Assembly: GCA_964235605.1 (NCBI GenBank)
Contig: CAXSCR010000041.1
Span: 1 to 41,791 of the forward strand
DNA: 41,791 nucleotides
Reading direction: 5' to 3'
Origin: DATCRE01 sp964235605
GTDB lineage: Bacteria; Bacteroidota; Bacteroidia; Cytophagales; Cyclobacteriaceae
The notes below the pieces were generated by a model. The model searched no databases, was not told the origin of the DNA, and worked only from the letters and a program-made list of their open reading frames with translations. Below, one piece after another: positions 41,739 through 41,791 of this stretch. A program made the translations under genes and the position numbers. Numbering within the stretch: position 1 is the stretch's first letter; the number at the start of each line of letters is the position of its first letter.

Positions 41739-41791
41739 ATGAACAAAGATACAATTTTAGGTTCTTATCAAGATGATATGATGTTGGTAGA
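41739..41791 (+). CDS. Start of an unidentified gene (partial)
   Basis: An ATG at 41739 opens a frame of 17 codons to the window end (MNKDTILGSYQDDMMLV). It is divergent from kdsD with a 25-bp gap. It is too short to assign to a family. Confidence 0.4.
   Translation, partial: MNKDTILGSYQDDMMLV

Overview
The window looks like chromosomal DNA of a free-living member of the Bacteroidota, most likely the order Cytophagales. The reasons are the start of a SusC/RagA-type outer-membrane protein gene, a PorE-like TPR/PD40/OmpA protein, many signal peptides ending in -AQ, atpD-atpC standing apart from the rest of the ATP synthase genes, and several promoter -7 boxes of the Bacteroidota form TAnnTTTG with few Shine-Dalgarno sequences. 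Most genes are housekeeping. I see no rRNA, tRNA, CRISPR array, prophage or intact transposase.

Layout. 1-2385 (minus strand): SusC-like start and a PorE-like envelope protein. 2662-7798 (minus): pabC and pabB (overlapping), queE, folD and lepA, covering folate, one-carbon and queuosine metabolism plus the elongation factor EF4. 7814-8369: a repeat array interrupted by a 100-N assembly gap. 8370-11611: a secreted protein of unknown function, a pair of long direct repeats carrying terminators, and small genes (TerB-like, acpH, an unknown, a GNAT). 12033-15779: HIT protein, AraC-type HTH/Ogt alkyltransferase, orphan histidine kinase and an unknown secreted protein. 15857-17812: atpD-atpC with promoter, intercistronic hairpin and terminator. 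18304-21977: a DUF2339/DUF3999-like membrane pair. 22299-24591 (minus): prfC-rluA-DUF6787-like operon. 24778-31479: aldo/keto reductase, dnaK, aspartate kinase, a MITE-like repeat and nhaD. 31484-32563: anmK. 32584-38938: coaX, outer-membrane protein, lptC, a 52-residue membrane microprotein, a CNNM/CorC protein and a PpiD-like foldase. 38999-41713: DUF493, pterin dehydratase, then manC and kdsD on the minus strand. A partial gene starts at 41739.

How the genes fit together. The 32584-38938 run is mostly envelope building: CoA supply, an outer-membrane barrel, the LPS-export lipoprotein LptC, a CorC-like protein and a periplasmic folding factor. kdsD (Kdo precursor) and manC (GDP-mannose) add LPS and surface sugars, and anmK recycles peptidoglycan. 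pabB/pabC and folD are one folate module. lepA, prfC and rluA are translation factors.

The most unusual content lies between genes. Several families of short-word, partly palindromic repeats occur here: GTCGAC/TGTGGAC elements with inverted ends, GGCATTAGG word repeats, AGCTAGCAGC elements that recur in inverted orientation 18 kb apart, and a terminator-bearing 116-bp direct repeat. I did not find a convincing new multi-gene system. The best leads are these repeat families, the hairpin between atpD and atpC, the lptC-linked microprotein, and start codons placed directly after terminator hairpins.
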